Source: Acetobacteraceae bacterium (GTDB taxonomy: Bacteria > Pseudomonadota > Alphaproteobacteria > Acetobacterales > Acetobacteraceae). From it: 15,853 nucleotides of DNA. Below are positions 6,903-14,040 of the stretch, one piece after another (the stretch's first letter is position 1; the number at the start of each line of letters is the position of its first letter). The position numbers and the translations under genes are program-made. The stretch covers positions 1 to 15,853 of the forward strand of contig CANFIE010000041.1 of assembly GCA_947446625.1 (NCBI GenBank). The letters run 5' to 3'. The notes under the pieces were generated by a model. It ran no database searches. It was not told where the DNA came from and was given only the letters and a program-made list of their open reading frames with translations.

Positions 6903-8108
6903 ATGCCGCCGACATTGAACAGCGCCATGCGCCGCAACCTGCTGCTGCTCGCCACCTGCCAGGCGCTGGGCAATTCCGGCAATGTGCTGATGTTCACCGC
7001 CACCGCGCTGTCCATCGTCACCTTCTACCCCAACCGGGATCTCGCCACGCTGCCGATCACCTTGCAGCACCTTGGCGTCATGCTCGCGGTGTTCCCGGCT
7101 GGGCTGCTGATGCAGCGCTTTGGCCGGCGGCTGGGCTTCCGGGTGGGTTCGGTCTTCGGCATGGCGGGGGCTTCGGTAGTGGGGCTTGGACTGCTGAATG
7201 CCAGCTTCATCACCATGTGCCTGGGCGGGCTGCTGCTGGGCTACGCGGTGGCCAGCCTGCAGATGTATCGCTTCGCGGCGGTGGAATTGGTGCCTCCGGC
7301 TTATCGCGCCCGCGCCATTTCCTGGGTGACGGCGGGTGGCGTGGCAGCGGGTGTGGTGGGGCCAGCCCTGGTGCGCTGGACGCATGACCAATGGGTGCCG
7401 CTCTACCTTGGCTCCTTCGCCGCCATGGTGGTGCTGCACATCATCAGCTTCACCGTCATGTCGTTCATTCGCTTCCCGCCGATGCAGGAGGCCACCCTGG
7501 CCGGTGCCGTGGCGCCGGAGCCGCCGCGCCCGCTGCTGGAGATTGCCTGTCAGCCGCGCTTCGTGGTGGCGGTGATTGCCGGCATGATGGCCTCGGGCAT
7601 CATGTCCTTCGTCATGAGCGCCTCTCCCCTTGCGATTGTGGCCTGCGGCCTGCCGCATACCGAAGCGCAGTTGGTGGTGCTGATGCATGTGCTGGGGATG
7701 TTCGTGCCCAGCTTCTTTACCGGCAACCTGATCACCCGGTTTGGTACCATGCGGGTAATGGTTGCGGGGATTGTGTTGCTGTTGGTGGGGGTTGCCGCTG
7801 CGCTGGGTGGGCTTGCGGAGTGGAATTTCCGAATTGCGCTGACCCTGAACGGCGTGGGCTGGAACTTCCTGTTCGTGGGCGCCACCACCATGGTGACCAG
7901 CTGCTACCGGCCGAATGAACGCGGCAAGGCGCAGGCAATGAACGACTTCCTGGTGTTTGGCACCACCGCCACCGCCAGCTTTCTGGCCGGCTTCGCCCAG
8001 GAACGCCTGGGGTGGGAGGCGTTGAACTGGCTGGCCATTGCCCTGCCGGTAGCCGCCGCTCTGGCGCTGGGCTGGCTGGCCAGCCGGCCCCGCCCGGTTG
8101 CGGCCTGA
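6903..8108 (+). CDS. MFS transporter (12-helix type)
   Basis: A 401-residue, highly hydrophobic protein with about twelve membrane segments, typical of a major facilitator of the inner membrane. A motif-A-like loop between helices 2 and 3 reads MQRFGRRLGFRVG (residues 66-78), where the family usually has G-x-L-a-D-R-x-G-R-R. The early segment ATCQALGNSGNVLMFTATAL and the central break after helix 6 (about 192-215, rich in Pro and Glu) fit the two six-helix bundles. Drug/proton antiport or small-metabolite export are both possible; I cannot assign a substrate. The start at 6903 has GAGG eleven bases upstream; a second in-frame ATG at 6927 is possible. It stands between the GT4 gene and purH, with its own candidate promoter and a 129-base gap after it, so it looks like an independent unit placed inside an otherwise conserved cluster. 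Confidence 0.88.
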   Translation: MPPTLNSAMRRNLLLLATCQALGNSGNVLMFTATALSIVTFYPNRDLATLPITLQHLGVMLAVFPAGLLMQRFGRRLGFRVGSVFGMAGASVVGLGLLNASFITMCLGGLLLGYAVASLQMYRFAAVELVPPAYRARAISWVTAGGVAAGVVGPALVRWTHDQWVPLYLGSFAAMVVLHIISFTVMSFIRFPPMQEATLAGAVAPEPPRPLLEIACQPRFVVAVIAGMMASGIMSFVMSASPLAIVACGLPHTEAQLVVLMHVLGMFVPSFFTGNLITRFGTMRVMVAGIVLLLVGVAAALGGLAEWNFRIALTLNGVGWNFLFVGATTMVTSCYRPNERGKAQAMNDFLVFGTTATASFLAGFAQERLGWEALNWLAIALPVAAALALGWLASRPRPVAA

Positions 8109-8122
8109 ACCACCCCGCCCGG

Positions 8123-8145
8123 CCCTGGACCTGCGCGGCCCAGGG
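8123..8145 (+). repeat. Short inverted repeat downstream of the MFS gene
   Basis: CCCTGG (8123-8128) pairs with CCAGGG (8140-8145) around an 11-base loop, 15 bases after the MFS stop. It could be part of a 3' end structure, but there is no T-run after it and a 6-bp stem is easily found by chance in DNA this rich in G and C. Confidence 0.25.
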
Positions 8146-8152
8146 GCGTATG

Positions 8153-8179
8153 CCGCGCGCCAGTTGATTGAGCGCGCGG
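8153..8179 (+). repeat. Perfect 8-bp GC-only inverted repeat in the purH leader
   Basis: CCGCGCGC (8153-8160) and GCGCGCGG (8172-8179) are exact reverse complements around an 11-base AT-richer loop, CAGTTGATTGA. The hairpin lies 58 bases before the purH start in a 129-base non-coding gap. There is no poly-T tract, so it is not a classical intrinsic terminator. It may end the upstream MFS transcript in a factor-assisted way, protect a 3' end, or serve as a regulator site or leader structure for purH. I do not recognise it as a known purine riboswitch. Confidence 0.45.
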
Positions 8180-8226
8180 AACACGCCGCCCGGGGCCAGC
8201 CCGGTGCAACCCTCCGCGCTTGCCCC

Positions 8227-8230
8227 GGAG
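8227..8230 (+). promoter_or_regulatory. Ribosome binding site that fixes the purH start
   Basis: GGAG at 8227-8230 leaves 7 bases before GTG at 8238. This is ideal spacing and favours the GTG start over an in-frame TTG at 8220, which would place the GGAG inside the coding region. Confidence 0.65.
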
Positions 8231-8237
8231 CCTTGCC

Positions 8238-9815
8238 GTGACCGCCACCACCCCCATCCGCCGCGCCCTGATCTCGGTTTCCGACAAGACCGGCCTGCTT
8301 GAGTTCGGCCGCTTCCTGGCCGGGCGCGGGGTGGAGATCCTTTCCACCGGTGGCACCGCCAAGGCACTGCGCGATGCCGGCGTGCCGGTGAAGGATGTGA
8401 GCGACCACACCGGCTTCCCGGAAATCCTCGACGGCCGGGTGAAGACCCTGGTGCCGCAGGTGCATGGCGGCATTCTGGGCCGGCGCGACCTGGCGGACCA
8501 CCAGGCGCAGATGGCCGAGCACCAGATTGCGCCGATCGATTTGGTGATGGTGAACCTGTACCCGTTTGAGGCGACCGTCGCTAAGGGTGCGGCGTTTGAC
8601 GACTGCATCGAGAATATCGATATCGGCGGGCCGGCGATGATCCGCAGCGCCGCCAAGAACCACAATGACGTGGTGGTGGTGACCGAGCCGGCGCAGCTGG
8701 CGGAACTGCAGGCCGAGTTGGAAGCCCGGGGCGGCACCACCCTGGCGCTGCGCCGCAAGTTTGCCGCTGCCGCCTATGCCCGCACCGCGGCCTATGACGC
8801 GGCGATTTCCGGCTGGTTCGCCGGGCAACTCGGCGAGCAATTCCCGCCCCGGCTGGCCTTTGCCGGCATTCTGCGCCAGGGCCTGCGCTATGGCGAAAAC
8901 CCGCACCAGAACGCGGCTTTTTACGTGGACGGCTCGGCGCGCCCTGGCATTGCCACCGCAACGCAGGTGCAGGGCAAGGAGCTCTCGTATAACAACCTGA
9001 ACGACACCGACGCGGCCTATGAATGCGTAGCCGAGTTCGACCGCCCGGCGATTGTGATTGTGAAGCACGCCAACCCCTGCGGCATCGCGCTGGATGAAAC
9101 CCTGGCTGCCGCCTGGGACCGTGCCCTGCTGTGCGACCCGGTCAGCGCCTTTGGTGGCATTGTGGCCGCCAACCGCAAGCTGGATGCGGCGGCGGCCGAG
9201 AAGATTGCCGCGATCTTCACCGAGGTGGTGATTGCGCCGGACGCCGATGACGCCGCCCGCGCGGTGTTCGCGAAAAAGAAAAATCTGCGCCTGCTGCTGA
9301 CCGGCGGGCTGCCGAATGCGGTGACGCCGGGCCTGGCTTTCAAGAGCGTGGCCGGTGGCTTCCTGGCGCAGAGCCGCGATGCCGGCCAGGTGACGGAAGC
9401 CATGCTGAAGGTGGTGACGCAGCGCGCGCCGACGCCGCAGGAAATGGCGGACATGCTGTTCGCCTTCCGCGTCTGCAAGCATGTGAAGAGCAATGCCATC
9501 ATCTACGCCAAGGGGCTGGCCACGGTGGGCATTGGCGCCGGGCAGATGAACCGGGCCGAGAGCAGCCGCATTGCCGCCTGGAAGAGCAAGGCCGCCGCCG
9601 AGGCCGCTGGCCTGCCGGATGCGCTGACGATTGGCAGCGTGGTGGCCTCCGACGCCTTCTTCCCCTTCGCCGATGGGTTGGAGATTGCCGCTTCCGCCGG
9701 TGCCACGGCGGTTATTCAGCCGGGTGGCAGCATCCGTGACGCCGAGGTGATTGCTGCCGCCGACAAGGCCGGGCTGGCCATGGTGTTCACCGGCATGCGG
9801 CACTTCCGGCACTGA
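8238..9815 (+). CDS. purH: Bifunctional AICAR formyltransferase / IMP cyclohydrolase
   Basis: Starting at GTG 8238 gives 525 residues, the normal PurH length, with the typical N-terminus TATTPIRRALISVSDKTGL. The protein catalyses the last two steps of de novo purine synthesis in the cytosol: formylation of AICAR using 10-formyl-tetrahydrofolate, then ring closure to IMP. The N-terminal MGS-like cyclohydrolase domain (about 1-195) shows STGGT (36-40), HGGIL (76-80) and NLYPFE (106-111). The C-terminal transformylase domain contains LRYGENPHQNAAF (216-228), the catalytic KHANPCG (276-282, Lys276 and His277) and SDAFFPFADG (471-480), and ends in the classic TGMRHFRH. All key residues are present. 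The leader holds two inverted repeats. The next gene begins about 20 bases after the stop or overlaps it, depending on that gene's uncertain start. Confidence 0.97.
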   Translation: MTATTPIRRALISVSDKTGLLEFGRFLAGRGVEILSTGGTAKALRDAGVPVKDVSDHTGFPEILDGRVKTLVPQVHGGILGRRDLADHQAQMAEHQIAPIDLVMVNLYPFEATVAKGAAFDDCIENIDIGGPAMIRSAAKNHNDVVVVTEPAQLAELQAELEARGGTTLALRRKFAAAAYARTAAYDAAISGWFAGQLGEQFPPRLAFAGILRQGLRYGENPHQNAAFYVDGSARPGIATATQVQGKELSYNNLNDTDAAYECVAEFDRPAIVIVKHANPCGIALDETLAAAWDRALLCDPVSAFGGIVAANRKLDAAAAEKIAAIFTEVVIAPDADDAARAVFAKKKNLRLLLTGGLPNAVTPGLAFKSVAGGFLAQSRDAGQVTEAMLKVVTQRAPTPQEMADMLFAFRVCKHVKSNAIIYAKGLATVGIGAGQMNRAESSRIAAWKSKAAAEAAGLPDALTIGSVVASDAFFPFADGLEIAASAGATAVIQPGGSIRDAEVIAAADKAGLAMVFTGMRHFRH

Positions 9816-9835
9816 GCCCGCATGGGCGCCTGCTG

Positions 9836-11164
9836 TTGCTCGGCCTCGGCACCGCCGTGGTGCCGCTCGACAGCGCGCTGAACATCGCCTTCCCGCCCAT
9901 CACCGCGCATTTCGGCCTGCCCCTGGCCGAAATCCAGTGGATGGTGATCAGCTATGTGCTGACCTATGGCAGCCTGATGCTGGGCATTGGCCGGCTGGGC
10001 GATATCTTCGGCCATGCCCGGGTGTTTCGCGCCGGGCTGGCGTGGTCGGTGGTGACCTTTCTGCTTTGTGCCGCCGCGCCGAGCTATGGCTGGCTGCTGG
10101 CCGGGCGAGTGCTGCAAGGGATTGGCGCGGCGCTCATCATCAGTTGCGGCCCGGCGCTGGCCACGGCGCTGTTTCCGGAATCCTATCGGCCGCGCGCCCT
10201 GGCGCTCTACACGCTGCTGTTCTCGCTGGGCTCGGTGCTGGGGCCTTCGCTGGGCGGGGTGCTGCTGGCGCAATGGGGCTGGCCGGCCACCTTCTGGTTC
10301 CGGGCGCCCATTGCCCTGACAGCGCTGCTGCTGCTGCGCGGCCTGCCTGCCCCACCCACCACCGCTGGGCGGGAAGCCTTTGACCTGCCCGGCGCCGTGC
10401 TGCTGGCGCTGACCACGGGCAGCCTGCTGCTGACCATCAACCAGGCGCGGCATGGCATGGCCGCGCTGCCCTGGGCGGTACTGTTTCTGCTGGCACTGGT
10501 GGGGTTTCTCTGGCGCAGCGGGCGGGCGCCACGGCCCATCATTGCGTTGCGTATCTTCCGGCTGCCGGGGTTTGCGCTGCTCAACCTCAGCAATGCGCTG
10601 CTGAACCTGGCGGCGTTTTCCGTGCTGCTGTTTGTGCCTTACTACTTGGTGCGGATCGCTGGGCTTTCGCTGGGGCTGGGGGGCGTGGTGCTGGCCTGCT
10701 CGGCGCTGGGGGCCATGCTGGCCGCCGCGCCAGCTGGCTGGCTGCTGGCCCGGCTGCCGGCGCGCCGCCTGGCCGCCAGTGGCATTGCGCTTACCGGCTG
10801 CGGGCTGGGGCTGATGGCGCTGTGGGGCACGGCCACGCCGCTGCCGCTCATCATTGCCGCGCTGCTGCTGCATGGCGCCGGCATGGGGCTGCTGCAGGTG
10901 AGCTATACCGAGATTGTCACCGCCACCCTGCCTCGGGCCGACCGGGGCGTGGCCGGCAGCCTGGCGATGATGACGCGCACGCTGGGCGTGGTCTCGGCCG
11001 CCTCGCTGCTCACGCTGTTGTTCGCCAGCCTGGAAGCCCCGGCGCTGGCGGCAGGCGCCACGCCTGCCGGCGCCTTCCTGGCCGGCTTTACCCCCACCTT
11101 TGCCGGCGCCGCGCTGCTCTGCGCCCTGGTGGCCGCTGGGCTGCTGCGGCGCAAGACGCACTGA
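9836..11164 (+). CDS. DHA2-like MFS transporter with uncertain or damaged start
   Basis: The frame is open from 9740 to the stop at 11164, but no ATG, GTG or TTG occurs in it before TTG 9836, used here (442 residues). Family resemblance extends upstream of that TTG: codons from 9824 read GRLLLLGLGTAVVPLD, which looks like an intact first helix. A drug-exporter motif A lies at GRLGDIFGHARVFRAG and motif C at LGPSLGGVLLAQWGW, followed by the FWFRAP equivalent of the DHA2 FWINVP. These mark an EmrB/QacA-type (DHA2) proton-driven exporter of the inner membrane. About 430-450 residues suggests 12 rather than 14 helices. The ATG at 9822 is one base out of frame with this reading. Either a CTG start overlapping the purH stop (9812), CTG 9830/9833 or TTG 9836 is used, or one base is missing near 9824. 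Substrate unknown. Confidence 0.8.
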   Translation: MLGLGTAVVPLDSALNIAFPPITAHFGLPLAEIQWMVISYVLTYGSLMLGIGRLGDIFGHARVFRAGLAWSVVTFLLCAAAPSYGWLLAGRVLQGIGAALIISCGPALATALFPESYRPRALALYTLLFSLGSVLGPSLGGVLLAQWGWPATFWFRAPIALTALLLLRGLPAPPTTAGREAFDLPGAVLLALTTGSLLLTINQARHGMAALPWAVLFLLALVGFLWRSGRAPRPIIALRIFRLPGFALLNLSNALLNLAAFSVLLFVPYYLVRIAGLSLGLGGVVLACSALGAMLAAAPAGWLLARLPARRLAASGIALTGCGLGLMALWGTATPLPLIIAALLLHGAGMGLLQVSYTEIVTATLPRADRGVAGSLAMMTRTLGVVSAASLLTLLFASLEAPALAAGATPAGAFLAGFTPTFAGAALLCALVAAGLLRRKTH

Positions 11165-11203
11165 AGGCTGGCGCCGGCCGGCCTCGGTCGCAATACTCGG
11201 TAC

Positions 11204-12793
11204 ATGACCGATCTTTCCGCCGTGCTGATTCTCGTCGCGCTCTGCGCCGTGCTGGTGCTGCAATTGGTGCTGCTGCTGCGCCGGTCAGGAGCCGATCCCG
11301 CTGCAGGGCAGGCAATGGCCGGGCTGCTGGCGACGCTGGAGCGGCAATCCACGCAAATCAACGCATTGCAGACCGACATGAAGGTCGATCTGGTTCGCTA
11401 CTCTGGCGACGCAGCAAGAGATCTCGCAACCCATAGCCTTAAGCAGACTGAACTATTGAAGGACAGCTTCATTGAACTTCAAAAGGCGCTCTATGAAGGC
11501 GCAGAACACGCCGACACCCGCCACCAGGCACAGCTCGCGACACTGACCTCTCACGCGACCGCACTGCGTGAAACGCTGGCCGACAACCAAGCCAAAATTC
11601 TGCAGGGCATTGCGGGAGATGCGTCCCTGGCACGAGAACGCCACCATGCCTTGACCGAAGGACTAACACTGCAAGGAACGACGCTGCGCCAGGATCTATC
11701 GGACAGGCTGGCAAAGGCGGCTGCCGACACCACGACATTGCATGAGGCCCAACGCACCGCCATGGCGGAAGCCCAGACCAAGGTGCTCCTCACGCTCGCA
11801 CAGGAAGCCACGCAGTCGCGGGACTTGCTGGACGTTAAGCTGAAGGAAATGCGGGAAGCCAATGAACAGAAGCTGGCTGAAATCCAGAAAAGCGTGAACG
11901 AGCAGCTGGCCAGCGCGGTGGAGAAGCAGATGAATGAAAGCTTCAACCGCGTGATCGACAAGTTCGACGCGGTGCAGAAGGCCATGGTGGATGTGCAGGC
12001 CGTCACCGGGCAGATCGGTGACATCAAGCGCATCTTCTCCAATGTCAAAACCCGCGGTGGCTGGGGGGAAACCCAGGTGAAGGCAGTGCTGGATGACATC
12101 ATGCTGCATGGCTACGAGACCAATAAGCGCCTGCGCGAGGACAGCCTGGACGCGGTTGAGTTCGCCGTCATCATGCCGCACCAGGGGCCGGAGAAGACCT
12201 ACCTGGCGGTGGATGCGAAATTCCCGCTGGAGGATTATGAGCGCCTGCTCTCGGCCTATGATGCCGGTGACGCGGAGGCCGAGGCCGCCGCCCGCCGGGC
12301 GCTGCAAACCCGCATTCGGCTGGAAGCGGCCAAGATTGCCGAGAAATACATCTGCCCGCCCCACACGGTGGACTTTGCCGTGATGTACCTGCCGACCGAA
12401 GGGCTTTACGCCGAGGTGGCGCGGGTTGATGGGCTGATTGAATCCATTGGCCGCGAACAGCGCGTGCTGATCCTTGGCCCCAGCCTGCTGCCGGCGCTGG
12501 TGCGCACCATTCAGCTGGGCCACCTGACGCTGCGGCTGAACCAGAATGCCGAGGCGGTGCGCGAATTGCTGGGCGCCGCCAAGGCCGAGATGGCGAAGAT
12601 GGACCAGGTGCTCACCCGGCTCGACAAGCAGGCCAGCACCTTTGGCCGCACCATCTCGGAAGCGCGGCGCCGCACCACCGCCGTTTCGCGCAAGCTGCGC
12701 ACGGTGGATGCGGTCAGCTTCGAGCGGGCCACCGAGCTGCTGGAGCTCAGCGAGCCTGAGCCGGATGCCGAGGAAGCGGGAGACGCGACATGA
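11204..12793 (+). CDS. rmuC: DNA recombination protein RmuC
   Basis: A 529-residue protein with the RmuC layout: an N-terminal membrane anchor (about 5-26), a long coiled-coil stretch (about 40-270), and the conserved C-terminal RmuC domain (about 270-500). Landmarks are NVKTRGGWGE (280-289), LAVDAKFP (334-341) and YLPTEGLYAEV (395-405). Asp337-x-Lys339 fits the active-site pattern of the restriction-endonuclease-like fold to which the family has been assigned. In Escherichia coli RmuC limits inversions at short inverted repeats; the biochemical activity is poorly understood. The 5' third contains a patch of lower GC with rare codons (CTA, AGA, ACA, GGA). There is no Shine-Dalgarno site; an AATACT box ends six bases before the ATG, hinting at leaderless transcription. 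The stop overlaps the next ATG as ATGA. Confidence 0.95.
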   Translation: MTDLSAVLILVALCAVLVLQLVLLLRRSGADPAAGQAMAGLLATLERQSTQINALQTDMKVDLVRYSGDAARDLATHSLKQTELLKDSFIELQKALYEGAEHADTRHQAQLATLTSHATALRETLADNQAKILQGIAGDASLARERHHALTEGLTLQGTTLRQDLSDRLAKAAADTTTLHEAQRTAMAEAQTKVLLTLAQEATQSRDLLDVKLKEMREANEQKLAEIQKSVNEQLASAVEKQMNESFNRVIDKFDAVQKAMVDVQAVTGQIGDIKRIFSNVKTRGGWGETQVKAVLDDIMLHGYETNKRLREDSLDAVEFAVIMPHQGPEKTYLAVDAKFPLEDYERLLSAYDAGDAEAEAAARRALQTRIRLEAAKIAEKYICPPHTVDFAVMYLPTEGLYAEVARVDGLIESIGREQRVLILGPSLLPALVRTIQLGHLTLRLNQNAEAVRELLGAAKAEMAKMDQVLTRLDKQASTFGRTISEARRRTTAVSRKLRTVDAVSFERATELLELSEPEPDAEEAGDAT

Positions 12794-14040
12794 GCCTGCT
12801 GCAACTGCAATCGGCGCTGGGCCTGTTGCTGCTTTGCGCCCTGGCCTGGGTGCTGGGTGGCTGCAAGCGGGGCGTTCGGCCACGTGTTCTCATTGGTGGG
12901 CTGGGTTCCATGCTCGGCTTCACCGCCACGCTGCTTTATGTGCCGCCCATCCGGGCCGGCTTTGCCTATGTGGGCGATGCGGTGGACACCCTGGCCCGCG
13001 CCACCCGCGCCGGAACCTCGCTGGTGTTCGGCTATCTGGGCGGTGCGGCGCTGCCATTTGCTGAGACCGCGCCGGGTGCCAGCTTCATCCTGTTTTTCCA
13101 GGCGCTGCCGCTGGTGCTGGTGGTCGGCGCGCTCTCGGCGCTGCTGTACCACTGGAAAATCCTGCCCGCCGTGGTGGCGGTGCTGGCGCGCGGGCTGCGC
13201 CAGGCCTTTGGGCTTTCGGGCGCCTGCAATCTTTCAGTCGCCGCCAATATCTTCGTGGGCATGGTGGAAGCACCGCTGCTGATCCGCCCCTGGCTGGCCA
13301 GGCTTTCCCGGGCCGAGATGTTCGTGGTGATGGTCGCGGGCCTGGCCACCATCAGCGGCAATATGCTGGTGATCTATGCGCAGATGATCAGCCCCCTGGT
13401 GCCCAATGCCGCCGGGCAATTGCTGGTGGCGAGCTTCATCGCGGCGCCGGCTGCCATTCTGGCCGCGCTGCTGATGATACCGGAGGAACCCGGCACCGTG
13501 GCCGCCGCCGGCACTGATGGGCCTGCCCCCAAGCTGTATGAAAGCAGCATGGATGCGCTGGTGCAGGGCACCTCGGATGGCTTGCAGGTGCTGCTTGGCA
13601 TCATGGCCTCGCTCATCGTCTTCGTCTCATTGGTGGCGCTGGCCAATGCCATGCTGGAACCGGCCACCGGGCTGACGCTGCAAAGCATTGCCGGCTGGCT
13701 GTTCTGGCCCATCGCCTGGGCCATGGGCATTCCGGCCGCCGAATGCGCCCGGGTGGGCGAGCTGCTGGGCATCAAGCTCGTCATCAATGAATTCGTCAGC
13801 TACCTGCAACTGGCTGCCAGTGGTGGGGCAGGGTTGTCGGAGCGCTCGCGCCTCATCCTCACCTATGCACTTTGTGGCTTTGCCAATTTCGGCTCGGTTG
13901 GCATCATGGTGACCGGCATGGGCGCCATGTGCCCGGAACGCCGTACCGATATTCTGCGTCTGGGCCTGCCCAGCCTGTGGTGCGCCAGCATCGCCTGCTG
14001 CCTGGCCGGCGCCACTGTGGGGGTGCTCACCGTGCCATGA
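12790..14040 (+). CDS. NupC-type concentrative nucleoside transporter (CNT family)
   Basis: A 416-residue polytopic inner-membrane protein with the CNT layout. Conserved landmarks are NIFVGMVEAPLLIRPWL (153-169), the helical hairpin element NEFVSYL (333-339) and the C-terminal TYALCGFANFGSVGI (358-372). CNT proteins import nucleosides with protons or sodium. By comparison with the Vibrio CNT structure, Glu160 and Glu334 and Asn366 would face the ribose. The two residues before Glu160 are Met-Val, whereas the Vibrio protein has Gln-Thr contacting the base, so base preference may differ. The ATG overlaps the rmuC stop (ATGA), and GGGAGA at 12778-12783 gives good spacing. It is followed by another ATGA overlap with a small membrane protein gene. 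The length is complete, with no disruptions. Family assignment is firm, substrate and coupling ion are not. Confidence 0.93.
   Translation: MSLLQLQSALGLLLLCALAWVLGGCKRGVRPRVLIGGLGSMLGFTATLLYVPPIRAGFAYVGDAVDTLARATRAGTSLVFGYLGGAALPFAETAPGASFILFFQALPLVLVVGALSALLYHWKILPAVVAVLARGLRQAFGLSGACNLSVAANIFVGMVEAPLLIRPWLARLSRAEMFVVMVAGLATISGNMLVIYAQMISPLVPNAAGQLLVASFIAAPAAILAALLMIPEEPGTVAAAGTDGPAPKLYESSMDALVQGTSDGLQVLLGIMASLIVFVSLVALANAMLEPATGLTLQSIAGWLFWPIAWAMGIPAAECARVGELLGIKLVINEFVSYLQLAASGGAGLSERSRLILTYALCGFANFGSVGIMVTGMGAMCPERRTDILRLGLPSLWCASIACCLAGATVGVLTVP

Noticed and set aside
8220..8237. TTG at 8220 as the purH start
   Set aside because: The GGAG at 8227-8230 sits seven bases before GTG 8238, and the protein from GTG begins with the expected PurH N-terminus; the six extra residues have no support.
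6291..9812. A minus-strand open frame of 1173 codons running antisense to the GT4 end, the MFS gene and purH
   Set aside because: Its translation is rich in Gly, Arg, His, Gln and Ala with low-complexity runs and no family motif, as expected for the antisense of GC-rich genes whose codon bias removes stops. The plus-strand genes are complete with all catalytic motifs.
9751..10383. A plus-strand frame overlapping the end of purH and the start of the second MFS gene
   Set aside because: Its product is Ala/Gly/Arg/Trp-rich without motifs and lies in the wrong frame relative to the recognisable transporter sequence.
11165..11203. GCCGGCCGGC-type palindromes after the second MFS gene as a terminator
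   Set aside because: Self-complementary GC runs are common by chance at this base composition; no defined stem-loop and no T tract were found.
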